Assembly (NCBI GenBank): GCA_044228505.1
Contig: JBGAUT010000012.1
Span: forward strand, 70,351-134,350
DNA from: JAEUKA01 sp044228505
Lineage (GTDB): Bacteria > Myxococcota_A > Polyangia > Palsa-1104 > JAEUJZ01
Length of the DNA: 64,000 bases
Direction: 5' to 3'
The notes beneath the pieces were generated by a model. That model was not told where the DNA came from. It saw only the letters and a program-made list of their open reading frames with translations, and ran no database searches. Of the stretch, positions 18,450 through 27,848 are shown piece by piece. A program made the position numbers and the translations under genes. The first letter of the stretch is position 1, and each line of letters begins with the position of its first letter.

Positions 18450-19990
18450 CCGAGCACATTCTTTCGCTGATTGTGGCAGCCCCGTTTGTGGCCGCGCTGA
18501 TCTTGCTGTTTCTGCCTCCCAAACAGTATGCGCTGATTCGTCTCACGTCCGCGCTCGGTGCGCTTCTGTCGTTGCTGGGCAGCTTCTACGTGGCATTCCT
18601 GTACAACAGCCAAGCCGGAGGGCTTCAGCTTGCCGAGGTCTATCCACTGGTTCCCTCGCTCGGCATCGAGCTCCGGCTCGCGGTCGATGGCTGGGGAGTC
18701 TCCCTACTCATCCTGACCGGCGTGATCATCTTTGCAGGAGTCCTGGCCAGCTTCAGCCTGACCGATCGCTGCAAAGAGTTCTTCGTCCTACTCCTCGTCC
18801 TTGTGGCGGGCGTGTTCGGAGTGTTTGTCTCTCAGGATCTGTTCGTGTTCTTCCTGTTCTACGAAATCGCTGTCCTCCCGATGTATCTGCTCATCGGTAT
18901 TTGGGGGTCCAGCCACAAAGTCACCGAGGCCGGTCCACTACGTTTTGTGTGGAAGTGGTTCGACATCGGAGGTCGCGAATACGCCGCAATGAAGCTGACC
19001 CTGATGCTTCTTGTGGGCTCTGCGTTCATCTTGGTCGGACTCCTGGCGATGTACTTCTCGGCGGGAGCGGGCACTTTCGATATGGCGGTACTCGCCAAAG
19101 CGCACTATCCACGCAGCTTGCAGCTGTGGGCGTTTGTGCTGTTCTGGATGGGCTTTGGGAGTCTCGCGGGTGTGTTTCCGTTTCACACTTGGTCGCCGGA
19201 TGGTCACGCCTCGGCACCGACTGCTGTATCGATGCTGCACGCCGGGGTGCTGATGAAGCTCGGCGCATTCGGAGTGATGCGAATCGGAATGATGATGCTC
19301 CCCGATGGAGCGCGCTTCTGGGCACCGATTGTTGGAGCGGTTGCGGTGGTCAACGTCGTCTACGGTGCCATGTCCGCGCTGTCTCAAAAAGATCTCAAGT
19401 ACATCGTCGCCTACTCCTCCGTGAGTCACATGGGCGTGGTCATGCTCGGCGCGGCCACGCTCACCCAGAGCGGCTGGAACGGTGCCATCTACCAAATGTT
19501 CGCGCACGGCATCATGACCGGCCTGTTCTTCGCACTGGTCGGTCACATCTACGAGCGCGCCCACAGCCGCGAGGTGGCCAAGATGGGCGGATTTGCAACC
19601 GTCATGCCCGGAGTCGCCGCGTTCTTCACACTCGCTGGTTTGTCATCGCTAGGACTACCGGGAACGGCTGGCTTTGTGGCCGAATTCCTGGTCTTTGCTG
19701 GAGCCTGGCAGAGCCCGCAAGCCTGGTGGTCGATCTGTGGCGTTCTTGGCGCATTTGTCACGGCTGTCTATGTGCTGCGGGTATCTCGGGCGGTGTTCTT
19801 CGGTGATGGACCGAGTCCAAACTTCCATGATCTGCGTGATGTCCGTCGCGTCGAATGGGCCCCGCTGTGGATCTTGGGCGGTACCCTCCTTTTGTGCGGA
19901 ATCTGGCCGCGTCTACTCCTAGACTTTATCGATCCTGCGACGAGTAGTTACCTTCGCATGGTGGTCGCCGTAGCTGGAGGTCAGCCATGA
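18446..19990 (+). CDS. nuoM: NADH-quinone oxidoreductase subunit M
   Basis: A 514-residue antiporter-like subunit. The motifs FYEIAVLPMYLLIGIWG, FPFHTWSPDGHASAPTAVSM and KYIVAYSSVSHMG are diagnostic, with the conserved Glu and Lys residues of the proton path. The open frame reaches back to 18407 inside nuoL, but ATG 18446 in the ATGA overlap is the natural start. It overlaps nuoN by four bases. Confidence 0.93.
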   Translation: MTEHILSLIVAAPFVAALILLFLPPKQYALIRLTSALGALLSLLGSFYVAFLYNSQAGGLQLAEVYPLVPSLGIELRLAVDGWGVSLLILTGVIIFAGVLASFSLTDRCKEFFVLLLVLVAGVFGVFVSQDLFVFFLFYEIAVLPMYLLIGIWGSSHKVTEAGPLRFVWKWFDIGGREYAAMKLTLMLLVGSAFILVGLLAMYFSAGAGTFDMAVLAKAHYPRSLQLWAFVLFWMGFGSLAGVFPFHTWSPDGHASAPTAVSMLHAGVLMKLGAFGVMRIGMMMLPDGARFWAPIVGAVAVVNVVYGAMSALSQKDLKYIVAYSSVSHMGVVMLGAATLTQSGWNGAIYQMFAHGIMTGLFFALVGHIYERAHSREVAKMGGFATVMPGVAAFFTLAGLSSLGLPGTAGFVAEFLVFAGAWQSPQAWWSICGVLGAFVTAVYVLRVSRAVFFGDGPSPNFHDLRDVRRVEWAPLWILGGTLLLCGIWPRLLLDFIDPATSSYLRMVVAVAGGQP

Positions 19991-21435
19991 GCTTCGAGAT
20001 GCTCCAGCCCATCGCAGTCGAGTTATTCGTCTGTGCCAGCGCACTTTTGCTGCTCCTCATCGACATGTATGTTCCACAGGGGGCCAGAAAGTATCTGTCC
20101 TCGCTGACCGCGTTGTTCCTGGTGATTGCGCTGTACCTCACCACTCGTTTGGATGGCAGCGGTTCGATTGGGACGGTCTACGTGGGTAGCGCGTTTACGC
20201 AGCTCTGTAAGCGACTTCTGCTCGGAACGACTTTGCTTGCAGTGCTCGGAGGCAAAGACTTCATCGCGAAGATCGCCGCCCGTCGCCAAGGTGAGTATCA
20301 CTTCCTGATCCTGCTGTGTCTGTGTGGGATGATGCTGCTTCCGGGAGCCCGCGATCTGATCTTGCTCGTGGTCAGCTTCGAGCTGATGGGAATTCCGCTC
20401 TACGTGCTCGCTTCGTTTGTTCGCGATGAGGCGACTCCCGAAGGTCGTCTGGCTGCCACCAAGCAGGCCGCCGAAGCCGGACTGAAGCTCTATCTGGTGG
20501 GCGCAGCTTCGACCACGATTACGATGTTTGGCGTTTCACTTCTGGTGGGAGGTGCGGGCAGTACGCGGCTGGATGCGCTGCTCCTCGCACCACTGACGCC
20601 ACTGCACGTGATGGGAATGCTGCTCGTGCTCGGTGGCATGGGATTTAAGATCGGCGCGGTACCCTTCCACATGTGGGTACCCGACACCTATCAAGGCGCA
20701 CCAACCCCTGTGATCGCCTTCCTATCAGTCGCTCCCAAAGCCGCAGGAATGGCGACGCTCGCCGTGTTATCCGCCAAAGCGGTTCCGATGGAGGTCTGGC
20801 AGCCAGCGATCGTGGTGCTTGCGGTGGTGACCATGGCTGTTGGCAATCTGATGGCGTTACCGCAGCGAAATGTGAAGCGGCTCCTAGGTTACTCCGGAGT
20901 CGCGCAGATCGGCTACATGCTTGCGGCGCTGAGCATTGGGACTCCTTACTCACTGGGCATGCTGCTGTTTTATCTGTGTGGCTACGCGGTCACAAACCTG
21001 GGTGTCTTCCTGGTTGTGCATGCGGTGGCTGATGGAGAAGGAGACGATTCTCTCGACGGATTCGCGGGACTTGCGCGCCGTTCACCTTGGTTGGGGATGG
21101 CGCTGCTCATGTTCCTGTTGTCGCTGGCCGGAATTCCTTTTGTGATCGGGTTCTGGTCCAAGCTGTACGTCTTTATGGCGGCCTATCAAGCGGGCCTCGG
21201 ATGGTTGGTGGTCGTCGGTGCAGTACTCGCGGTGGTAGGTCTGTTCTACTACCTGCAAGTCGCTCGTGCGGCCTACATGGTGGTGCCAGCCAAGCAGCAG
21301 CCAGTACAGGTTGAGCCCTGGTTGGCCGTCACCATCATGATCTGTCTTGTGCTGGTGGCAGGACTCGGAGCTTATCCCGGTCCACTCGTCGAGGTTTGTC
21401 AGCAGGCAGCCGATGCGCTGCTGGTCACCCACTAG
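19987..21435 (+). CDS. nuoN: NADH-quinone oxidoreductase subunit N
   Basis: A 482-residue antiporter-like subunit. Features are LLVVSFELMGIPLYVL, AVPFHMWVPDTYQGAPTPV and LLGYSGVAQIGYMLA. It is the last gene of the operon; the next gene is convergent and its stop lies only 6 bases away. No nuoE, nuoF or nuoG is present between nuoA and nuoN, so the operon encodes the Q module and membrane arm but no NADH-oxidising module. Confidence 0.93.
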   Translation: MSFEMLQPIAVELFVCASALLLLLIDMYVPQGARKYLSSLTALFLVIALYLTTRLDGSGSIGTVYVGSAFTQLCKRLLLGTTLLAVLGGKDFIAKIAARRQGEYHFLILLCLCGMMLLPGARDLILLVVSFELMGIPLYVLASFVRDEATPEGRLAATKQAAEAGLKLYLVGAASTTITMFGVSLLVGGAGSTRLDALLLAPLTPLHVMGMLLVLGGMGFKIGAVPFHMWVPDTYQGAPTPVIAFLSVAPKAAGMATLAVLSAKAVPMEVWQPAIVVLAVVTMAVGNLMALPQRNVKRLLGYSGVAQIGYMLAALSIGTPYSLGMLLFYLCGYAVTNLGVFLVVHAVADGEGDDSLDGFAGLARRSPWLGMALLMFLLSLAGIPFVIGFWSKLYVFMAAYQAGLGWLVVVGAVLAVVGLFYYLQVARAAYMVVPAKQQPVQVEPWLAVTIMICLVLVAGLGAYPGPLVEVCQQAADALLVTH

Positions 21436-21441
21436 CTTCTG

Positions 21442-22617
21442 TTACGGAATCCACGGCTTTAGCACCGCTTCGTTTTGTCGCCACGCAGCAATCGCCGCAC
21501 GACGATTTGCTGTCTCTTGCAACAGGTGATTCCGCAGCGCCCTCCCGAATTCGGGATGCGCAAACGCATGGGCGCTGTAGGTCTCAGTGGGCTCGAAACC
21601 TCGTGAGATCTTGTGTTCTCCGCCAGCGCCCCCCTCGAACACAGACGTACCCCGAGCAATGCACTCCGCAATGCTGTGATACAGACAGACGTTGAAATGT
21701 AGAAACGGAAATTCGGCCAGACAGCCCCAGTAGCGACCAAACAGCCGACCTGCGCCGGCCACGTTAAACGCCCCCGCAACAACCTGTCCGTCCTTTTTGG
21801 CGAGTACCAGCTCAAGTGGCTGCGGCATCGTCGCAAAGAGCTGCGAATAGAACTCCTGATTGAGCCAACGCCGACCCCAGACGAGCTTATCCACCGTCGA
21901 GCGATGTAGCGCATGGGCAAGCCGACCGTACTCATCCAAGCTGCCCGCCAGCTCTGAATCACGGATCGTCCGAATCTCAATTCCTTGCGCTTGCGGAGCC
22001 GCGATTTCTCGGCGCAGAGCATTGCGCCGCTTCGACGAAAAACGGGCGTAAAAATCTTCAGTACAAGCATAGCCAGGATTCACAAAGTGATACTGAAAAT
22101 CGATCCGCGCACACAGTCCTTGCTCGACGAGCTGGGCGTTCTGTTGGGCATTGGGAAACAGTACTTGCAGCGTGCCAAGTCCGTGCCTACGCATCAGCTC
22201 CAGTGCCGCTGCCACGATCAGTTCCAGAATCGACGTCTGCTCAGAAGATGAAACACCGCTTGCAAACAGAATCCGCCGTCCGCTCACCGGAGTAAAGGGA
22301 ATGCCCAGTACCAGCTTGGGATAGTACGGAATCCGTGCGCGCTCCGCAGCCGCTGCCCACTCCCAGTCACGGCTGAAGTCTCCGTCGCTGCCTTCCTTGA
22401 TATACGCCGGCGCAACTGCGACCAGTTCGGTTCCTCGGTGTACCGCGAAGTGACACGCCATCCAGCCACTTTGAGGGGAAGCTGAGCCACTTTGTTCCAG
22501 CGCAGCCAGAAATCGCCAATCGACAAACGGATTGTCTTCATTGGTGAGGAGAGCATTCCAGTGAGTGCACGGAATCTCGGAGATCTCGCTGTGTACCGAT
22601 ACGGACAGACCCGCCAA
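21442..22617 (-). CDS. GNAT/FemAB-like acyltransferase family protein (COG3146, PF04339 type)
   Basis: A 391-residue protein of the PF04339/COG3146 group (often annotated as peptidogalycan biosynthesis or N-acetyltransferase). Segments matching the family from memory are NPFVDWRFLAALEQSGS near 28-45, the PYYPKLVLGIPFTPVSGRR stretch and FSSKRRNALRREI. The C-terminal GNAT-like half has GAFNVAGAGRLFGRYWGC. The reaction is not established for most members. No signal peptide or membrane helix. It is convergent with nuoN; the Nudix gene lies 29 bases upstream on the same strand, so the two may be cotranscribed. Confidence 0.75.
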   Translation of the reverse strand: MAGLSVSVHSEISEIPCTHWNALLTNEDNPFVDWRFLAALEQSGSASPQSGWMACHFAVHRGTELVAVAPAYIKEGSDGDFSRDWEWAAAAERARIPYYPKLVLGIPFTPVSGRRILFASGVSSSEQTSILELIVAAALELMRRHGLGTLQVLFPNAQQNAQLVEQGLCARIDFQYHFVNPGYACTEDFYARFSSKRRNALRREIAAPQAQGIEIRTIRDSELAGSLDEYGRLAHALHRSTVDKLVWGRRWLNQEFYSQLFATMPQPLELVLAKKDGQVVAGAFNVAGAGRLFGRYWGCLAEFPFLHFNVCLYHSIAECIARGTSVFEGGAGGEHKISRGFEPTETYSAHAFAHPEFGRALRNHLLQETANRRAAIAAWRQNEAVLKPWIP

Positions 22618-22646
22618 TGTGGCTCCTTTTGCAGCTTTGCTCTTGA

Positions 22647-23207
22647 TTAGATGCGCTGAAATTGGTGCGGCCCGACGATACCGCGCTCCTCGAAGAAGCG
22701 GGTCGCGACCTTCAGATGCAAAGAAAAGGCGAACAGCGGATCGAGACCCTGGGTTCCAAAAATCACGCCGCGCTCAGACACTTCATGGTTTGGTACAAAC
22801 GACGGAATGTCGCTCAGCCGCAGCGGTGGCCCCAGCGCAAACAACAGCACGCGATTCGGACGAGGCTCGGTGCTGGTAAAAAAGTAGGGCTGTAGACCCT
22901 GGGGATCGATTTGAAGGCCCGCTTCTTCTCGTGCTTCCCGTGCCGCGCCCTGCTGCCAGGTTTCGTACTCTTCCACAAATCCACCGACGAGAGCCAGCTT
23001 CCCAAGCTGCGGCTCGATCGCTCGCCGGACCACGAGCAGCCCTGTTCGCTCTCCGACCAGGACCGGCAATACCGCCAGCGCCACCGGAATCGGGTTGGCA
23101 TACACATCGGCACCGCAACCCGGATTTGGACACTTGCGCGGATATCGAAGCGGTCGTTTGAACTCGCTACCGCAGTACGAACAAAAGGAGTCTCTGGGAT
23201 TTCGCAT
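22647..23207 (-). CDS. Nudix hydrolase with N-terminal zinc ribbon
   Basis: A 186-residue protein. Cys9, Cys12, Cys26 and Cys31 form a zinc ribbon, followed by a complete Nudix box G-x5-E-x7-REAREEAGL at about residues 75-97. This metal-binding helix cleaves nucleoside diphosphates linked to another group. The zinc ribbon recalls NudC, but the protein is shorter than NudC and lacks its N-terminal domain; it fits the class of small zinc-ribbon Nudix proteins whose substrate (NAD, ADP-ribose or other) cannot be told from sequence. It is followed on the same strand by the PF04339-type gene. Confidence 0.82.
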   Translation of the reverse strand: MRNPRDSFCSYCGSEFKRPLRYPRKCPNPGCGADVYANPIPVALAVLPVLVGERTGLLVVRRAIEPQLGKLALVGGFVEEYETWQQGAAREAREEAGLQIDPQGLQPYFFTSTEPRPNRVLLFALGPPLRLSDIPSFVPNHEVSERGVIFGTQGLDPLFAFSLHLKVATRFFEERGIVGPHQFQRI

Positions 23208-23306
23208 CGGGCCCTCTTTCCACCGAATCCATCAGCGGGTGTGGATCGGTGGAATCCGTGCCACCACCGACCCTGTTATTTTGCCGGTGATACGGAACGG
23301 TGAGGC

Positions 23307-26030
23307 CTACTTCTTTTCGGAGGGCACTTCGTCGTCGGGCTGAGGAGTTTGACCAGAGGAGATGATCTCATCGATCTGGTTCCATTCACTGGTCGCAGCG
23401 CGGGCCCATCCATCGGACACTTGGCTCGGTGAAATCGCCGATTCTTCGACGGGCACTGCGGCTTCTTGCTCAGTCGGCGCAGCGGCGACTGAAGTCACCG
23501 TCTGACGAACTTCTTCCTCATCGCTGGCTTCATGCTCGGCCTGGAGCTGCGCGAGGAGCGCGCCAAGTGGCAGCTTGTTTTCAAACTTGCGCCCGTCGAC
23601 TGGCTGCGGCGGCAGCTCGACATTGCGACCAGCCTGGAAGACCTTATCGCAGGCTGCTCGGAAGCGCTTCCACAGCGCCTCTTGCTCTTTGCGCGGTGCG
23701 GGCCCGATCCGTCGCCAATCGGCCATGAGCTGCTTCAGCTCAGCCTCAGCAGTGTCCTGCGCCACATCGTCGCGATTGGCCAGTTCCTCAGCCTTGACGC
23801 AGACCTCTTCCTTCTTCTTTTGATTGGCCGCACGCTCGACATCCAGCTTGTCGAACATCCCCTTGCGGCGCTCGAAGAACGCGTCACAACCCTTGCGGAA
23901 GCGCTGCCACAGGGCATCGTTTTGCTCTTTCGGGGCCGGTCCGATGAGCTTCCAGTCGGACTGGAACTTCTTGATAAGCTCCGCCGATGCCTTGAAATCG
24001 GTCGACATCACCAGCCGCTCCACGCGAATGCAGAGCTCTTCCTTCTTGCGTTGATTGTCTTCGCGATCGGCGTTGAGCTCGGCGACATGGCTCTTCCTCT
24101 TCTCGAAGAACACATCGCAGGCGGCCCGGAACCGCTTCCACAGCTCATCGCCCTCGGCACGCGAGGCATGCGGCACGGGCCCAAGCTGCTTCCACTCTGC
24201 CTGCCAGCCCTTGACCGTATCGGTAGCCGCCCGCCAGTCGGTGATCTCGGTCAGCCCTTCGGCCTTCTTGATCAAATCTTCGCGCAGCTTCAGGTTTTCG
24301 GCGCGCTCGGCTTCCCCTGCGCTGCGCACCTTTTCATAGACCAGGTCAGCGGTATTTTTGAAGCGCTGCCACAGCGCCTCTGACTTCTCTTTCGGTGCCG
24401 GGCCCACCGCTTTCCACTCAGCTTGCAGTTTCTTTAGATGATCCGCCGCTGCCTGAGGATCGATATCGAGTTCGCTCTGCATCACCTGTAGCAGCTCCTC
24501 GACCTGCGCACACAGCGACTCCAGCCTCGGCACGTTGGCGAAGCGCTCCCAGTCTTTCTGCTCTCGCAGCGCTTGCACCCGAATCACCAGCTTGCTGCGG
24601 GCCTCGTCGTAACGATGCCTCGCCTCGCGCCGCTTGTCCGCCGGCAGCGAGGTCAGCGCCATGACCGATTCCTGCGCCTCTTTGAGCGACTGTTCAGCCT
24701 GCTTGAGCTGAAGATTTTCCTGCTCGCTTAGCGTCAGCAGCTTCTGCGACAAAGCCAGCAGTTTTTCGAGGTTCTTTTCGAGCGCCTCGCCCCGCTGCTT
24801 CTCCCGCTCTTGTCTCAGCTCGCCTTCTTTGGCCAGCTCCGCATCCCGCTCCGCCTGTCGCGCCTTCTGCACGGAGTCCCGTCGAGACTGCTGCTCTGCC
24901 CGGACTTTGTCTTGCTCCACTCGGCGCTCGGCCCACAGTCGCTTCTGTTCTTCATCGCGAAGTTCTTGCTCGCGGCGCTTCTGCTCAGCGACAAGTTTTG
25001 CTTCCGCCTCTGCCTTTTCAAGCTGCGCCATCCGCTCGAGCAGAGCCTGGGCCGACGCATTGGCCGCCGGCGTCACCTGTCCGGCATTGCGAGCCGCTTG
25101 CTTCTTGGCAAATACCTCACGACGCTCGTTGTAACGCGCTGCCGCCCGCTCGAACCGCTTGGCCACTGCATGGGTGGAAGCGATGGCCGGAAGCTCTGCC
25201 CAACGACGACGCAGACCCGACAAAAATCCATCGGCATCTTCAAAATCTTCGGTCTTGGCCGCTGCTTCCAAGCGTCGGCAGAGATCTTCACGCTCGGCAG
25301 CAGTCGGATCGACAGCAGGAGTCGCCGCCGGAGACTTGTGCACCGCCGTTTTGTTGCCCGCTGGCTGCTTGCCGACTTTCACGGCCGGGGGTGCTGCCCC
25401 GTGTGGAAGCCGCTGCTCCGCCGCCGACCGCACAACTTTAAGCTTGGCGCGACTGGCGACGTGATGAAGTTGCGCAGCATCGGAAATTCGCTCGAGCGCC
25501 TCCAGCAGTAGTTCCTTCGGTCCATCGCTGCACGCCAGATCAGCCAGCGCTTCGTCGTTGTGGATCGCGGTCAGCGCCTGCTTGCGAAGCCTACTGTCCT
25601 TCGACTTCCGCACCACATCGGCCAAGAGCTTTTCGTCTCGGAGCCGCTCCAGCGCCGCCTGCTGGACCGCCGAAAAGGTCGATCGACAGACCACGTCAAC
25701 CAGCACTTTGGACGATGACAGGTGCGCAACCGCATCCAGGCTGGCCGACTCGTCTTCAGCGGACAGCGCCACCGATAGCAATAGCTCACTCCGCTTATCG
25801 GCGGCATCGCGACGCAGCGCTTCATCCGGATCGTGCTCAGCGACTTCTTCCAGCAGCGCCGGATCGCTAATCTTTTTGAGCGCCAGCCGCCGCACACGGG
25901 CGTCTTTGTCACGGCGTACCACGTGTCCAAGCTCTACGACATCCTCAGGTGTCAGGCTCTTGACAGCATCAATGCGAATGGCCGGGTCGCTGTGCTTCCA
26001 GCGGGGTCGAAAAAGGTCAAGGAATCCCAT
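23307..26030 (-). CDS. large DUF349-repeat coiled-coil protein
   Basis: A 907-residue cytoplasmic protein. The N-terminus (about 1-210) contains HEAT-like helices with repeats around DPALLEEVAEHDPDEALRRDAAD. A basic Ala/Lys linker follows, then a long charged coiled coil at about 330-480, then four DUF349 modules, each recognisable by the pattern WK-x-(I/L/V)-G-PAPK-x4-ALW-x-RF (for example at residues about 540 and 705). DUF349 proteins are widespread, and their biochemical role is not established to my knowledge. There are many long antisense open frames over this gene because of its codon bias. It is monocistronic and divergent from the OmpA-like gene, with a 183-base shared upstream region. 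Confidence 0.85.
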   Translation of the reverse strand: MGFLDLFRPRWKHSDPAIRIDAVKSLTPEDVVELGHVVRRDKDARVRRLALKKISDPALLEEVAEHDPDEALRRDAADKRSELLLSVALSAEDESASLDAVAHLSSSKVLVDVVCRSTFSAVQQAALERLRDEKLLADVVRKSKDSRLRKQALTAIHNDEALADLACSDGPKELLLEALERISDAAQLHHVASRAKLKVVRSAAEQRLPHGAAPPAVKVGKQPAGNKTAVHKSPAATPAVDPTAAEREDLCRRLEAAAKTEDFEDADGFLSGLRRRWAELPAIASTHAVAKRFERAAARYNERREVFAKKQAARNAGQVTPAANASAQALLERMAQLEKAEAEAKLVAEQKRREQELRDEEQKRLWAERRVEQDKVRAEQQSRRDSVQKARQAERDAELAKEGELRQEREKQRGEALEKNLEKLLALSQKLLTLSEQENLQLKQAEQSLKEAQESVMALTSLPADKRREARHRYDEARSKLVIRVQALREQKDWERFANVPRLESLCAQVEELLQVMQSELDIDPQAAADHLKKLQAEWKAVGPAPKEKSEALWQRFKNTADLVYEKVRSAGEAERAENLKLREDLIKKAEGLTEITDWRAATDTVKGWQAEWKQLGPVPHASRAEGDELWKRFRAACDVFFEKRKSHVAELNADREDNQRKKEELCIRVERLVMSTDFKASAELIKKFQSDWKLIGPAPKEQNDALWQRFRKGCDAFFERRKGMFDKLDVERAANQKKKEEVCVKAEELANRDDVAQDTAEAELKQLMADWRRIGPAPRKEQEALWKRFRAACDKVFQAGRNVELPPQPVDGRKFENKLPLGALLAQLQAEHEASDEEEVRQTVTSVAAAPTEQEAAVPVEESAISPSQVSDGWARAATSEWNQIDEIISSGQTPQPDDEVPSEKK

Positions 26031-26213
26031 CGTTTAGCGCTCCGTAAACTAGGACGAAATATACACGATTCGCCCCCCGTGCTCAGGGACTTGCATCTCC
26101 CGAGTCGAACCAAAAACACCTGTAAGGTTTGTGCAGCGACAGTAAGGAAACGCTCCAGCGGTTGGTATATGATGAGGCCACTTCGCAAAGCCTTCCAAGG
26201 ACCGACCTGTCCC

Positions 26214-26978
26214 ATGCGCTCATTACTTCTCTCGACGCTGCTCTGTGCCATCCTGTGGCAAACCGGCTGTAAAGCAAACTACCCAAACTGCGAGGCTGAC
26301 TCGGACTGCCCAGGCCACGCCGAGGGCCGCGAGTTCTGCGTCAACGGCAAATGCCAAGCCTGTCGTCCGACGGGAAATGACTGTGGACCGGGCAAAGCCT
26401 GTAACGCTGGTCGCTGCGAAGCCGTGCCCGGTTGGTGCGGCAAGCACAGCGACTGTCCGTCCGGACTTTGTGAGCAAAACCGCTGCGTCGCTTGCAAAAA
26501 CGACGGCGGCTGTCCCGCTGGTGGCCGCTGTAACGCCGGTCGCTGCGAGCCAGACAACCGCAAGGCCTGTAAAACCAGCGACGAATGCGCCGAGACCGAA
26601 GACTGCATCGCCGGACGATGCACCCCCGCTGCAGGCAAGCGCTACGGTGCCGATCAGTGCAACCTCCAGGCGATCTATTTCGGCAGTGACCAATACGACT
26701 TGTCGTCGGTGAATACCCCAGTCGTGGATGCTGATGCCGAGTGCATCAAGAAGGTGGGTAGGCCGGTCAACATCATCGGCTACACCGATCCGCGTGGCAC
26801 CGTGGAATACAACCTGTCGCTGTCCGAAAAGCGAGCGCAGGCGGTAAAACGGCGGCTTCGCGATCTCGGCATCCCGGAAAGCAATCTGGCGACGGTTCCT
26901 CGGGGTGAGCTGGATGCTTCCGGCAGCGATGAGTCGAGCTGGGAAAAAGATCGCCGAGTGGAGGTAACGTTCCGATGA
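26214..26978 (+). CDS. OmpA/Pal-like outer membrane lipoprotein with Cys-rich region
   Basis: A 254-residue precursor. The signal peptide ends in QTGC, a lipobox, so the mature protein should be lipidated. Residues 20-140 are a cysteine-rich segment of about four short repeats with spacing like CNAGRCE and CVNGKCQAC, probably disulfide-bonded outside the cytoplasm. The C-terminal 105 residues are an OmpA domain: GYTDPRG and the NLSLSEKRAQAVKRRL helix that bind peptidoglycan. ATG 26214 was chosen over upstream ATGs (26169, 26172) because it starts the signal peptide. It overlaps the CpoB-like gene by four bases, a Pal/CpoB-like pairing. Confidence 0.85.
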   Translation: MRSLLLSTLLCAILWQTGCKANYPNCEADSDCPGHAEGREFCVNGKCQACRPTGNDCGPGKACNAGRCEAVPGWCGKHSDCPSGLCEQNRCVACKNDGGCPAGGRCNAGRCEPDNRKACKTSDECAETEDCIAGRCTPAAGKRYGADQCNLQAIYFGSDQYDLSSVNTPVVDADAECIKKVGRPVNIIGYTDPRGTVEYNLSLSEKRAQAVKRRLRDLGIPESNLATVPRGELDASGSDESSWEKDRRVEVTFR

Positions 26979-27778
26979 CAAAGCCAGTGGTGCTGCTCGC
27001 ACTGGGACTGCTGTCTGCGTGCGTCACGACCGATGAAGGTCGCAAGATGCAGGACCAGATCCTGGAACTTCAGCAGCGCTCGCTCAAAAACGAGCTGGGT
27101 GGGGTCGAGCTGAAGAATGAGATCCAGAAACAGGCCGATGATCTGCGCCGTCTCCTCGATGAAGCCAAGCGACTGACGGTGAGCCTAGCCGACGCCTCGC
27201 AGAAAGCCGAGCGAGTACAGCTCGATATTATGCAGGTGCAAGGCAAATTTGACGACATCCAGAAGCAGATCGAAGGCTTGCAGCGCAGCTTCGCCGACTA
27301 CCGCAATCAGTCGGACAGCAAGCTCGGTCAGATCAGCAGCACCCTCGCGAAAAATCCGCCGATTCCCGAGAGTCCCGACGCGCTGTTTAGCGAAGCCCAA
27401 AGTCACTATCAGGCAGGTCGTTACCCCGAGGCACGCTACATGCTCGATGCCTTTGTGGCGCGCTATGCCACGGACAGTCGTGCCGCACGGGCCCAGGCGA
27501 TGGTTGGCGACTCTCACTACGCCGAGGGCAAGTATCGTTACGCGATCTATGCCTACACCAAAATCCTCGACAACTTCCCGCGCAGCGATGAAGTGGAGAT
27601 CGCGATCTTCAAGAATGGTCAGTCGTTTTTGCAGCTGAAGTTCTGCAAGGAAGCGCGAGCCTATTTCGAGCAGTTTATGAGTCGCTACCCGAAGAGTAAG
27701 TTCCGCAGCGAGGCCAGCGAGCGACTCAAGGAAATCTCGCAAAAGGCCAAAGACAAAAACGCCTGCACCACCTCGTAA
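26975..27778 (+). CDS. CpoB/YbgF-like lipoprotein with coiled coil and TPR domain
   Basis: A 267-residue lipoprotein precursor with lipobox LSAC at about residue 13-16. A coiled coil spans about 30-115 (many Gln, Leu, Glu), followed by a tetratricopeptide domain at about 130-255 (SEAQSHYQAGRYPEARYML and related units). This matches the Tol-Pal associated protein CpoB (YbgF), which helps coordinate envelope constriction with peptidoglycan synthesis. It overlaps the OmpA/Pal-like gene, which supports the assignment, but no tol genes lie in this window. Confidence 0.8.
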   Translation: MTKPVVLLALGLLSACVTTDEGRKMQDQILELQQRSLKNELGGVELKNEIQKQADDLRRLLDEAKRLTVSLADASQKAERVQLDIMQVQGKFDDIQKQIEGLQRSFADYRNQSDSKLGQISSTLAKNPPIPESPDALFSEAQSHYQAGRYPEARYMLDAFVARYATDSRAARAQAMVGDSHYAEGKYRYAIYAYTKILDNFPRSDEVEIAIFKNGQSFLQLKFCKEARAYFEQFMSRYPKSKFRSEASERLKEISQKAKDKNACTTS

Positions 27779-27848
27779 CTGCGAGTCGTCTCCCCGGGCG
27801 CTTGAACAGGGCCCAAGGGACTGGTCGTCATTCACCCAAGGTGTCTCG

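Noticed and set aside
24810..25511. Forward open frame of 233 codons over the DUF349 gene
   Set aside because: Shadow of the minus-strand coding sequence; Leu/Arg/Ser-rich translation typical of an antisense frame.
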